NCBI GenBank assembly: GCA_014804695.1
Contig: JAAUZJ010000009.1
Span: forward strand, 21,308 to 85,307
Origin: Lachnospiraceae bacterium
GTDB lineage: Bacteria > Bacillota > Clostridia > Lachnospirales > Lachnospiraceae
Length of the DNA: 64,000 nucleotides
Direction of reading: 5' to 3'
The first letter of the stretch is position 1. Each line of letters begins with the position of its first letter. A program made the position numbers and the translations under genes. The notes beneath the pieces are model-generated. The model worked only from the letters and a program-made list of their open reading frames with translations, did not search any database and was not told the DNA's origin. Of the stretch, positions 19,532 to 29,166 are shown one piece after another.

Positions 19532-20596
19532 ATGCAGGAAAAAATATATGTTTCAAAAAATGACAATAGTGTCAATAATTTCACATCCGTTACAGAGGCA
19601 ATACAAAGCATACCAAAGGATAATCAGACGCCTGTGACTATTTACATTGCCCCGGGAATTTATCATGAAAAGATCACAATCGACAGATCCTATGTCACTC
19701 TTGAAGGAATTGGTGAAAGCAATAAAGACACGATTCTTACATATGATGATTACGCCTTTTTTATAATGGAGGATGGGCTGAAGAGGGGAACTTTCCGTTC
19801 CTACTCTGTATTTATTGACGCCCACGATGTTACTTTAAAGAATCTTACCATAGAAAATGCTTCGGGAGATTCTCTTTCGCATGGACAGGGAATCGCCTTA
19901 TATGCAGATGGTGACAGACTTGTCATAAATTCCTGCAACATTATCGGACATCAGGATACCCTTTTTACAGGACCTCTTCCACCCAAGGAAATTATAAAAA
20001 ACGGTTTCATAGGTCCTAAGCAATTTGCACCGAGAATTCATGGGAGACAGTATTATACGAATTGTTATATTTGCGGAGATGTGGATTTCATTTTCGGAAG
20101 CGCCACGGCATATTTTGAAAACTGCACTATTGAATCACTTAGGCATGTGCCAGAGGGCGTAACCGAAATTGGTAAAGAGATAGAAATAGACGAGGAATCA
20201 GGGCAGCACATACAGGGATATATTACGGCAGCGTCAACGCCGGAAGGAGAAGCGTATGGCTATGTCTTTAGTGAATGTCACCTTATATCAAATGAGTGCC
20301 CGCAGGAAACTGTGTATTTAGGAAGACCTTGGCGTGATTACGCTAAAACTGTATTTATTGATTGTGATATGGCTGATCATATCCATCCTAAATTATTTCA
20401 TGACTGGAATAAAGAAAATGCAAGAAAAAATGTTTTATATGGGGTTTATGACAGCGAATTAGACAGTGATACAAATAGTGATGCAGACGAAGCCTTTTCC
20501 GGGCGAGCCGATTTTGTTAAAAAATTAAGTAGTGAAGAAGCCGGATGCCTTACCAAAGAGCGTGTATTATCGGGCAGTGACGGATGGCTTGCATAA
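19532..20596 (+). CDS. Pectinesterase
   Basis: CE8-like motifs: GHQDTLF, YICGDVDFIFGSATAYFENC, YLGRPWRDYAKTVFIDC. Confidence 0.9.
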   Translation: MQEKIYVSKNDNSVNNFTSVTEAIQSIPKDNQTPVTIYIAPGIYHEKITIDRSYVTLEGIGESNKDTILTYDDYAFFIMEDGLKRGTFRSYSVFIDAHDVTLKNLTIENASGDSLSHGQGIALYADGDRLVINSCNIIGHQDTLFTGPLPPKEIIKNGFIGPKQFAPRIHGRQYYTNCYICGDVDFIFGSATAYFENCTIESLRHVPEGVTEIGKEIEIDEESGQHIQGYITAASTPEGEAYGYVFSECHLISNECPQETVYLGRPWRDYAKTVFIDCDMADHIHPKLFHDWNKENARKNVLYGVYDSELDSDTNSDADEAFSGRADFVKKLSSEEAGCLTKERVLSGSDGWLA

Positions 20597-20700
20597 GCAA
20601 ATCATAATTTAAGACAATCCATTATTGTCAAAATTTGCAAAAAGATGTATAGTAAATATATATTCATATGGTAATTCTATACAAAATTACATAAAAAGGA

Positions 20701-21522
20701 ATGGTTACAAAAGTGGTTAACATAACTAAAGATAATTTCAGTCTAGAGCAAATCTGTAAATCCGGTCAGTGTTTTCGTATGTTTCAGGAAAGTGACAATT
20801 TATACAGTGTAATTGCCGGTAACCGCTATCTTGAAGTGGAACAGCAGGGAAACCAGTGTATTTTTCATTGTGATGATTCCGAGTTTGATGATTTTTGGAA
20901 AAAGTATTTTGACTTAGATAACGATTATGCTGGCTATATTTCCCGGATTGATTCCGCGGATGAATATCTGGTTAAGGCGGCGGCTTTTGGCTCCGGAATT
21001 CGTATTCTGCATCAGGATTTATGGGAAATGATTGTAACATTCCTGATTTCGCAGCAAAATAATATTACCAGAATCAGACGATGCATAAATAATATATGTG
21101 AACGTTACGGAGAAGCTCAGATGACTCCACAGGGTAAAACATTCTATTCGTTTCCTAAACCGGAATCGTTGTCCGGCTTGGCAGAGGATGCGCTGATGGA
21201 ATGCAATCTTGGCTACCGCAGTAAATATGTAGTCCGTACCGCAGGAAGTATAGTTTCGGGAGATATAAGTCTGGATGATTTAGCTAATATGTCATATCCG
21301 GAGGCAAGAACAGAGCTGCTTAAATTATACGGAGTAGGGGGAAAGGTTGCAGACTGCATATGCCTTTTTGCCTTACACCATTTACAGGCCTTCCCGATTG
21401 ACACACATATCAATCAGGCGCTTAACGGCCATTATCAGAATGGCTTTCCAAATGACAGATATGACGGTTATCAGGGCGTTATGCAGCAGTATATATTTTA
21501 TTATGAGTTATTTAATAATTAA
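20701..21522 (+). CDS. 8-oxoguanine/3-methyladenine DNA glycosylase family protein
   Basis: OGG1-like N-domain and HhH-GPD (LLKLYGVGGKVADCICLFALHHLQAFPIDTHI). Confidence 0.85.
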   Translation: MVTKVVNITKDNFSLEQICKSGQCFRMFQESDNLYSVIAGNRYLEVEQQGNQCIFHCDDSEFDDFWKKYFDLDNDYAGYISRIDSADEYLVKAAAFGSGIRILHQDLWEMIVTFLISQQNNITRIRRCINNICERYGEAQMTPQGKTFYSFPKPESLSGLAEDALMECNLGYRSKYVVRTAGSIVSGDISLDDLANMSYPEARTELLKLYGVGGKVADCICLFALHHLQAFPIDTHINQALNGHYQNGFPNDRYDGYQGVMQQYIFYYELFNN

Positions 21523-21605
21523 TTCAGAAAAAAGACTTTCGTAACCGCCAGGTCAGAAATATACAATGAGAGGACAAAGCCCCCAACGCTTTGTTAAAAT
21601 AATTT

Positions 21606-23495
21606 ATGGATAAATTCGATATACTTAATAAATACTTTGGCTATACCTCTTTCAGGGAAGGCCAGGAAAGTCTGATAGGCAGCATCTTAGATGGCAAGGA
21701 CGTGCTTGGCATCATGCCTACTGGAGCCGGTAAGTCTCTTTGTTATCAGGTTCCTGCGCTTCTTATGCCGGGAATTACATTAGTCATTTCACCGCTTATA
21801 TCCTTGATGAAGGATCAGGTTCAGGCATTAAATCAGGCGGGTATTCATGCCGCCTATATCAATAGTTCCCTGAGTGAATCCCAGATTTCCAAAGCTTTGC
21901 AGCTGGCGGCTGCCGGACAGTACAAGATCATTTATGTGGCGCCTGAACGGCTTGAAACCTATGATTTTATGAACTTTGTCAGACAGGTGGAGATTTCCAT
22001 GCTTACAGTGGATGAGGCTCATTGTATATCGCAGTGGGGACAGGATTTCCGCCCGAGTTATCTGAAAATCGTACAATTCATAAATAAACTGGATAAAAGA
22101 CCGATCATCACCGCATTTACCGCAACAGCTACCGAGAATGTAAAAGAAGATATTGTCTGCGTTCTTGGATTGAAAAATCCTGACATACTTGTCACCGGAT
22201 TTGACAGGAAAAATCTTTATTTTGCGGTGGAAACTCCGAAGAAAAAAGACACATATGTCATAGATTATATAGATAAGCACAGCACGGATAGCGGAATAAT
22301 TTATTGCGCTACCAGAAGGAATGTGGATAATCTTTATGAAAAGCTAAGTAAACAGGATGTTGCGGTTACAAAATATCATGCGGGGTTAACGAGTGAGGAA
22401 CGCAGGCTGAATCAGGAAAATTTTATCTATGACCGGACTCCTGTTATGATAGCCACCAATGCCTTTGGCATGGGTATAGACAAGTCCAATGTCCGCTATG
22501 TAATTCATTACAATATGCCGCAGAGTCTGGAAAATTATTATCAGGAAGCGGGGCGTGCGGGACGTGACGGCGAGCGCGCCGAATGTATTTTATTATATTC
22601 CGCGCAAGATGTTGTAATTAATCGCTTTTTGTTAGATAATAAAGAACAGAACGGTGAATATACACAGGATGAGATTAATGCCATACGGGAACGGGATGAG
22701 GAACGCCTTAAGGCTATGACTCATTATTGCATGTTAACCGCTTGTTTCAGGGAGTATATTCTTAATTATTTTGGTGAAAAAGGTGAACCATATTGTGGCA
22801 ACTGTCTTAATTGCAACAGAGAATTTGAAGAAGTTGATGTTACGGAGGCGGCTTTACGAATCATTTCCTGCATAGTGGAGGCAGGTCAGCGGTATGGGAT
22901 CAATGTTATTGCAGGAATACTTGCAGGCAGCAGTCGTGCCAAGCTGCGGGAATATGGCGTACTTGAATATAAATCATTTGGAAGTCTGAGTGAAATAAAT
23001 GAGGTCGAAATTAAGCAGATTATAAATATTATGCTGATGAATAACCTCTTGTGGCAGACAAACGATAAGTATTCGCTTTTAAAATTGACGGACAAGGCAG
23101 ATGAAATTATGAAAAGTGACACACGTGTCATATATAAACGCCCTAAGAAAAACCCGGAGACCGAAAAAGAAACAGCTTCGGCCACCGCAAAAAGAGCATC
23201 GTCTAAGATGCGCCGTTCGGATACTCTAAACTCCAGAGGCTTAGAATTATTTGAGCAGCTTAGGGATCTGCGTAAGACTATTGCCAAAGAAGAAGGCATG
23301 CCGCCTTATATAATTTTTTCGGATAAGACATTAGTTGACATGTGTGTCAGGTCACCTTTTGATAAAAGCGAAATGCTTAAAGTAACCGGTGTGGGAGAAA
23401 ATAAGTATGAAAAATACGGAGAGCGTTTTTTGAATGTAATATTGGAATACACCGGAGGAGTACGTGAGAAGTTTTATTTTGGGGATATGTTTTAA
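21606..23495 (+). CDS. recQ: ATP-dependent DNA helicase RecQ
   Basis: MPTGAGKSLCYQVPAL; DEAHCISQWGQDFRPSY; QEAGRAGRDG; C-terminal HRDC-like. Confidence 0.93.
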   Translation: MDKFDILNKYFGYTSFREGQESLIGSILDGKDVLGIMPTGAGKSLCYQVPALLMPGITLVISPLISLMKDQVQALNQAGIHAAYINSSLSESQISKALQLAAAGQYKIIYVAPERLETYDFMNFVRQVEISMLTVDEAHCISQWGQDFRPSYLKIVQFINKLDKRPIITAFTATATENVKEDIVCVLGLKNPDILVTGFDRKNLYFAVETPKKKDTYVIDYIDKHSTDSGIIYCATRRNVDNLYEKLSKQDVAVTKYHAGLTSEERRLNQENFIYDRTPVMIATNAFGMGIDKSNVRYVIHYNMPQSLENYYQEAGRAGRDGERAECILLYSAQDVVINRFLLDNKEQNGEYTQDEINAIRERDEERLKAMTHYCMLTACFREYILNYFGEKGEPYCGNCLNCNREFEEVDVTEAALRIISCIVEAGQRYGINVIAGILAGSSRAKLREYGVLEYKSFGSLSEINEVEIKQIINIMLMNNLLWQTNDKYSLLKLTDKADEIMKSDTRVIYKRPKKNPETEKETASATAKRASSKMRRSDTLNSRGLELFEQLRDLRKTIAKEEGMPPYIIFSDKTLVDMCVRSPFDKSEMLKVTGVGENKYEKYGERFLNVILEYTGGVREKFYFGDMF

Positions 23496-23545
23496 TTAAA
23501 TGACAAAAATGAAATAGCAAAAATATATAAAAATGGGGGTATATT

Positions 23546-25378
23546 ATGAGCAGATTGGAAATCATTTCGCCCAATAGAACCAGAATAGTCATGGAAGGAC
23601 TATACAAGGATTTGGAGCGAAGAATTGAATCGAGTCCGCCGGGATTATGTCCGGTGGAAATGTCCAAAGCATTTTTGGAATTGTGTCATGCACAGACCTG
23701 TGGAAAATGCGTTCCATGCCGTATAGGTTTAGGACAGCTTGGACACTTTATCGAGGACGTGCTTGAAGGAAATGCAACAATGGAGACTCTTGACATAATG
23801 GAAGAGACTGCACTTTCCATTATGGAGTCAGCGGACTGTGCGATAGGATATGAGGCCGCCAATATGGTGTACAAAGGTCTTATCGGCTATCGTGACGATT
23901 ATGAGCAGCACATAAGAAACGGCCGTTGTACATGTACATATCACCAGCCGGTGCCTTGTATGGCTACGTGTCCGGCACAGGTGGACATTCCGGGATATAT
24001 TGCGCTTGTGCGTGAAGGAAGATATGCGGACGCAATCCGTCTTATCAGAAAAGATAATCCTTTTCCGACTACATGCGGCTTTATCTGCGAGCATCCCTGC
24101 GAGGCTCGTTGTAGAAGAAATATGGTGGATGATGCCGTTAATATCCGTGGACTTAAAAGAGTGGCTGCTGATTTTGCAGGAGAAGTGGAGCCGCCTAAAT
24201 GTGCGCCATCAACGGGAAAGAAAGTTGCGGTACTCGGAGGAGGACCGGGAGGTCTTAGCGCAGCATACTATTTACAGCTTATGGGACACCAGACGACCGT
24301 ATTCGAAATGCTTCCTGAGCTGGGCGGTATGTTAAGATACGGTATCCCGAATTACCGCCTTCCCAAAAACAGGCTGGATGAGGATATTAATAGTATATTG
24401 AAGACCGGAGTTGAGGTAAAACATGGTCTCAAAATCGGTAAAGACATTACGATCAAAGATTTAAGGGATCAGTACGATGCGGTACTTATCACAATCGGAG
24501 CAAGCACCGATAAGAAACTCGGACTTGAGGGAGAAAACGCTGACGGAATATTGTCGGCAGTCCAGTTCCTTAGAAATGTCGGTAAAAATGAAATAATGGA
24601 TCTGACAGGCAAAGAAGTTGCTGTAATCGGCGGCGGTAACGTTTCGATGGACGCAGTACGTACTGCTAAACGTCTTGGCGCGAAGAAGGTCAGCATTGTA
24701 TATCGTAGAAGAGTAGACGATATGACGGCGCTTCGCGGTGAGATTGACGGTGCGGTTGCCGAAGGAATAGAGCTTCAGACATTAAAGGCACCTGCGGCAA
24801 TCGATGTGGATGAAAATAACCATGTAAAAGGAATTTATGTAACGCCGCAGATGATAAGCGAAATCCGCGACGGACGTGCAAGCGTTAAGCCTACCGGTGA
24901 AAAAGATATATACATACCCTGCGATGTGCTTATCGTAGCAATCGGACAAAACATTGAAACTCGCCATTTTGAGGAATCGGGAGTACAGGTATCAAGAGGA
25001 AAGATCGTAGCTACAAGTACAGGTGCACTTGCTAATATGCCAGGTGTATTTGCCGGCGGAGACTGCGCGAGCGGTCCTGCTTCCGTAATTAAAGCTATTG
25101 CGGCAGCTAAGGTTACGGCAGCCAATATCGACGAGTATCTTGGATACCGCCATGAGATATCATGCGAAGTTGAAATTCCCGAGCCGCGTCTTGACGACCA
25201 TAAGCCTTGCGGAAGAGTTAACCTTACAGAGCGTGAAGCATGCGAGAGAGTATGCGATTTTGAAGGCGTTGAAAACTGCATGACTGAAAATGAAGCAAAA
25301 CAGGAGGCCGGAAGGTGCCTGCGCTGCGATCATTTCGGATATGGCATATTTAAGGGGGGCAGAGAGACATTATGGTAA
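23546..25378 (+). CDS. NuoF-type Fe-S domain fused to GltD-like FAD/NAD(P) oxidoreductase
   Basis: CGKCVPCRIGLGQL plus CMATCPAQVDIPGYIALVREGRYADAIRLIRKDNPFP and two Rossmann motifs; overlaps the hydrogenase gene. Confidence 0.85.
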   Translation: MSRLEIISPNRTRIVMEGLYKDLERRIESSPPGLCPVEMSKAFLELCHAQTCGKCVPCRIGLGQLGHFIEDVLEGNATMETLDIMEETALSIMESADCAIGYEAANMVYKGLIGYRDDYEQHIRNGRCTCTYHQPVPCMATCPAQVDIPGYIALVREGRYADAIRLIRKDNPFPTTCGFICEHPCEARCRRNMVDDAVNIRGLKRVAADFAGEVEPPKCAPSTGKKVAVLGGGPGGLSAAYYLQLMGHQTTVFEMLPELGGMLRYGIPNYRLPKNRLDEDINSILKTGVEVKHGLKIGKDITIKDLRDQYDAVLITIGASTDKKLGLEGENADGILSAVQFLRNVGKNEIMDLTGKEVAVIGGGNVSMDAVRTAKRLGAKKVSIVYRRRVDDMTALRGEIDGAVAEGIELQTLKAPAAIDVDENNHVKGIYVTPQMISEIRDGRASVKPTGEKDIYIPCDVLIVAIGQNIETRHFEESGVQVSRGKIVATSTGALANMPGVFAGGDCASGPASVIKAIAAAKVTAANIDEYLGYRHEISCEVEIPEPRLDDHKPCGRVNLTEREACERVCDFEGVENCMTENEAKQEAGRCLRCDHFGYGIFKGGRETLW

Positions 25379-27102
25379 ATATTACGATTGATAATAAAAA
25401 AATTTCCGTAGAGGAAAATACTACTATTATGGAGGCTGCCGCAAAAAACGGAATACCGATTCCTAAATTATGTTATTTAAAAGGTATTAATGAGATAGCA
25501 GCCTGCCGCGTGTGCGTAGTTGAATTAGAGGGCAAGGAAAAACTGATCACATCCTGTAATACGGTTGTAGAAGAAGGCATGGTACTTTATACCAACAGCC
25601 CGAAGGTGCGCAAACATAGAAAAACTACTGTAGAGCTTTTGCTTTCACAACACGATTGCAGCTGCGTAACCTGTTCAAGAAGCGGAAACTGCAGCCTGCA
25701 AAAGGTCGCAAATGATTTGAATATTATAGATATTCCTTACAAACAGGAAATTGAACGTCAGCCCTGGAATAAAGAATTCCCACTTATTCGTGATTCATCT
25801 AAATGTATTAAGTGTATGAGATGCGTTCAGGTTTGTGATAAGGTACAGGGACTCAATGTATGGGATGTGGAGGGAACCGGTTCCCGTACCACAGTCAATG
25901 TAGCAGGCCAAAAAAGTATTGAAGAAGCAGACTGTTCACTGTGTGGACAGTGTATTACACACTGCCCTGTCGGAGCACTCAGAGTGCGCGACGATACGGA
26001 AAAAGTCTGGAATGCGATTGCCGACAAAGATAAGATAGTGGTAGTACAGGTGGCTCCTGCAGTACGTGCCGCATGGGGAGAAGAGCTTGGTCTTAAACCG
26101 GAGGAGGCAACAGTAGGTAAAATTCTGGATGCCCTGAAACGCATGGGAGCAGATTATGTATTTGACACAACCTTTTCCGCAGACCTTACAATTATGGAAG
26201 AGGGCAATGAGTTCATTAAACGCTTTACAAACGGTGAATTAAAAGAACGTCCGATGTTTACATCCTGCTGTCCGGGCTGGATAAGATTTATCAAATCCCA
26301 GTTCCCGCATATGGTTAAGCAACTTTCAACCGCGAAGTCACCGCAGCAGATGTTTGGCGCAGTTATGAAAACCTATTTTGCAAAGAAAATAGATGTGTCT
26401 CCTGACAAGATTTATACGGTCTCCGTTATGCCCTGTGTTTCTAAGAAGGGCGAGCGTGAGATGGAATTATTCTATGAGGAATACGCGGGACATGACATTG
26501 ATGCGGTAATCACAACAAGGGAACTTATAAAAATGATCCGTTCCGCACATATTAGTCCTGATACCCTTACAGATATAGAAAGCGACCGTCCGATGCAGCA
26601 AGGCTCCGGTGCCGGAGTAATCTTTGGCGTAACCGGCGGCGTAATGGAAGCGGCGCTTCGCAGTGCATACTATCTTGTGAAAAAGGAAAATCCGCCGGCA
26701 GATGCTTTTAAATCTGTCAGAAATTCAACTACCGAAGGAATTGATGGTGTAGTTGAAGCCGATTTCCAAATAGATGACATTACTGTCAGAACTGCTGTAG
26801 TAAGCGGACTTGGCAATACGAGGGCTTTACTTAAAAAGATTGAACGCGGGGAAGTCCACTATGATTTCGTTGAAGTAATGGCGTGTCCGGGAGGTTGCGT
26901 CGGCGGCGGCGGTCAGCCTATCCACGACGGAGAGGAACTCGCATTCGAGAGAGGAAAGAACCTCTATTATCTGGATGAAAATGCAAATATCCGTTTTTCA
27001 CATGAAAATCAGGATATCATAGAAATGTATGACGAATTCTTTGAGGCGCCGATGTCTCATAAGGCGCATATGTTGTTGCATACCGAACATGAAGCTCATT
27101 AG
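25372..27102 (+). CDS. [FeFe] hydrogenase, group A
   Basis: FTSCCPGWIRF, MPCVSKKGE, MACPGGCVGGGGQP H-cluster motifs; N-terminal 2Fe-2S and 4Fe-4S binding. Confidence 0.95.
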   Translation: MVNITIDNKKISVEENTTIMEAAAKNGIPIPKLCYLKGINEIAACRVCVVELEGKEKLITSCNTVVEEGMVLYTNSPKVRKHRKTTVELLLSQHDCSCVTCSRSGNCSLQKVANDLNIIDIPYKQEIERQPWNKEFPLIRDSSKCIKCMRCVQVCDKVQGLNVWDVEGTGSRTTVNVAGQKSIEEADCSLCGQCITHCPVGALRVRDDTEKVWNAIADKDKIVVVQVAPAVRAAWGEELGLKPEEATVGKILDALKRMGADYVFDTTFSADLTIMEEGNEFIKRFTNGELKERPMFTSCCPGWIRFIKSQFPHMVKQLSTAKSPQQMFGAVMKTYFAKKIDVSPDKIYTVSVMPCVSKKGEREMELFYEEYAGHDIDAVITTRELIKMIRSAHISPDTLTDIESDRPMQQGSGAGVIFGVTGGVMEAALRSAYYLVKKENPPADAFKSVRNSTTEGIDGVVEADFQIDDITVRTAVVSGLGNTRALLKKIERGEVHYDFVEVMACPGGCVGGGGQPIHDGEELAFERGKNLYYLDENANIRFSHENQDIIEMYDEFFEAPMSHKAHMLLHTEHEAH

Positions 27103-27110
27103 GTAATTGC

Positions 27111-27240
27111 GGGGTTATTGGAGGGCCACGAACGTAGACAATATAAATGCAAACTGGGCTCGAACCGCGGGAGCGAAGGTCGCCCCGGTTTTGTTTATGT
27201 TGTCTACGTTCTGGTTATTTGAAAAGATTTCCGCAATTGT
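27111..27240. repeat. Nested palindromic element copy E1 (core reversed)
   Basis: Arms AGGTAATTGCGG.../...CCGCAATTG; stem GAACGTAGACAATATAAA / TTTATGTTGTCTACGTTC; core GGGCTCGAACCGCGGGAGCGAAGGTCGCCC. Confidence 0.85.
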
Positions 27241-27276
27241 TCAGATTAAATAAATACTCCCTATGGAGGAAAGGAA

Positions 27277-27504
27277 ATGAAGTGTCCATTTTGTGATATA
27301 GAAATGCTACAAGGTTATTTGAATTGTGGCTTAGCACTTTGGAGTACCAGAAAGCATAAGATAAGTCTGCTTACAGACGACAAAGAACAATTTGCTTTCC
27401 GGCTTAAACATACAATGGTATCTCCAAATCATGTGAGTAGTAATTTCTGTCCTAAATGTAAGCGAATGATTATTGACTGCGCAGAGTATGAAAGCAATAT
27501 ATAG
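27277..27504 (+). CDS. Small zinc-ribbon-like protein
   Basis: MKCPFCDIEM ... NFCPKCKRM paired CxxC. Confidence 0.65.
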   Translation: MKCPFCDIEMLQGYLNCGLALWSTRKHKISLLTDDKEQFAFRLKHTMVSPNHVSSNFCPKCKRMIIDCAEYESNI

Positions 27505-27567
27505 TAGAAACTTCCTGTTTGTGGAGTAGTTTATAGGAACACTTTTTCGAAAATGTAGAATAAATAT

Positions 27568-27770
27568 AGGTAATTGCAAAACTCTTTATTTCCACAACCT
27601 AGTTGTGCAATATAGACAAATCATAAGCAGGGTGCTAGGGAGCCGTCGGTACTTAGCGAGGTTTTTTCGAGCTTAGTACCGCTACGAGCGACATGCAGCG
27701 CAAGCGTGCCCTGCGTTGATTTGTCTATATTGTGCAACGGTCGGATGGAAACATTTTGCAAGAGCCAGGA
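27568..27770. repeat. Nested palindromic element with a different core (family 2)
   Basis: Arms AGGTAATTGCAAAAC.../...TTTTGCAA; stem CAATATAGACAAATCA / TGATTTGTCTATATTG; internal GGTACTTAGCGAG-gttttt-CGAGCTTAGTACC. Confidence 0.75.
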
Positions 27771-27794
27771 AATTAATGTGAGAGAGGGAAACAT

Positions 27795-28142
27795 ATGCAA
27801 GAGGAGACGCTGCGGGCTGTTATGCTCGGCATGTTTATGATAGTTATGGCATTGACTGTCTTGATGCTTTATATTAGAATTTATGGTATAGCGCGGATTT
27901 ATAATTGGAATGGGAAGAGATTTTGTTATTTGGGAACGGTGCCTTTGCGTAAAGAGGGTAAAGATTTTGCGATTCGGATTGGTGAGCGTATGGTGGATTT
28001 GTCGTATACGACACTTTATCGTGTTTGCCCAAGCCGTTCTTTTTGTGTGAGAAATCGTTATCGTGATGTGTTTGTTTATGCAGATGGCGGCAGACAGCAT
28101 CTGGTTGTGGATGTAGAGCCTATGAAAGCGGAGATTCTATGA
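27795..28142 (+). CDS. Hypothetical membrane-anchored protein
   Basis: N-terminal TM; stop overlaps glycosyltransferase start. Confidence 0.6.
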   Translation: MQEETLRAVMLGMFMIVMALTVLMLYIRIYGIARIYNWNGKRFCYLGTVPLRKEGKDFAIRIGERMVDLSYTTLYRVCPSRSFCVRNRYRDVFVYADGGRQHLVVDVEPMKAEIL

Positions 28143-29155
28143 TTACTATAAGTCTTTGTATGATCGTAAAAAATGAAGAGAGACTGCTTGCAAGATGTCT
28201 TGACAGTGTTGCAGACCTTATGGATGAAATTATCATTGTGGATACGGGCTCAACAGATAAGACAAAGGAAATTGCTGCGCGTTATACTGATAAAATCTAT
28301 GATTTTGAATGGATAAATGATTTTGCTGCAGCAAGGAACTTTGCTTTTAGTAAGGCTGGTATGGAGTATATTTATTCTGCGGATGCGGACGAGGTGTTGG
28401 ATGCGGAGAACAGGGAAGCTTTTCTTGCGCTTAAGAAAACGTTGCTTCCTGAAATTGATATTGTACAGATGTATTACGCAAACCAGCTGGACTTTGGAAC
28501 TATTTATAATTATGATAAGGAACTGCGCCCTAAGCTTTACAAGCGTCTTAGGACTTTTACATGGGAAGCGCCTATTCATGAGCAGGTTATTTTGGAACCG
28601 GTGATTTATGACAGTGATGTCATAATATCGCATATGCCGGAAAACAATCATAAGGACAGAGATCTGGCTTCTTTTGCAAGAATTACGTTTTCGGGTGAGA
28701 CGCTTTCAAAGCGCCTGCATAATATTTATGCCAAGGAGCTTTTTGTATCAGGAGAAGACAATGACTTTCTTAAGGCCAGTGATTTTTTTGAAACTTCATG
28801 TCAGGATACTTCCCGTAGCGTTGATGAAATCAGGGAGGCGGCCTGTGTTGCGGCAAGAGCTGCAAGGATTAGACAAGATTCAGTTAAATTTTTAAAGTAC
28901 GCGCTCAAGGCAATAGCCTGTGACGGATGTTCGGAAATCTGCTGTGAACTTGGACAATATTTCATGGAGCAGAAAGATTTTGACGAGGCGATTGTCTGGT
29001 TTTATAATGGTGCGTATGAGATGGGGAGTATACTTAATATACACAGCAGCGGGGATATTCCTCTTAAGGGACTTGTTGAGTGCTATAGACTGCTGGGCAA
29101 TGATGAACAGGCGGAGGAGTATGAGCGGCTTGCGGAGGAATGGAAACCGGAGTAA
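28139..29155 (+). CDS. Family 2 glycosyltransferase with C-terminal TPR-like region
   Basis: ISLCMIVKNEERLLARCLDSVADLMDEIIIVDTGSTDKTKEIA. Confidence 0.88.
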   Translation: MITISLCMIVKNEERLLARCLDSVADLMDEIIIVDTGSTDKTKEIAARYTDKIYDFEWINDFAAARNFAFSKAGMEYIYSADADEVLDAENREAFLALKKTLLPEIDIVQMYYANQLDFGTIYNYDKELRPKLYKRLRTFTWEAPIHEQVILEPVIYDSDVIISHMPENNHKDRDLASFARITFSGETLSKRLHNIYAKELFVSGEDNDFLKASDFFETSCQDTSRSVDEIREAACVAARAARIRQDSVKFLKYALKAIACDGCSEICCELGQYFMEQKDFDEAIVWFYNGAYEMGSILNIHSSGDIPLKGLVECYRLLGNDEQAEEYERLAEEWKPE

Positions 29156-29166
29156 AGTTAAAACTA

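Noticed and set aside
27156-27186. GGTTCGAGCCCC in the element cores resembles a tRNA T-arm
   Set aside because: No acceptor stem partner, D-arm or anticodon arm in the surrounding sequence; the flanks form long AT-rich stems instead, so no tRNA gene is called.
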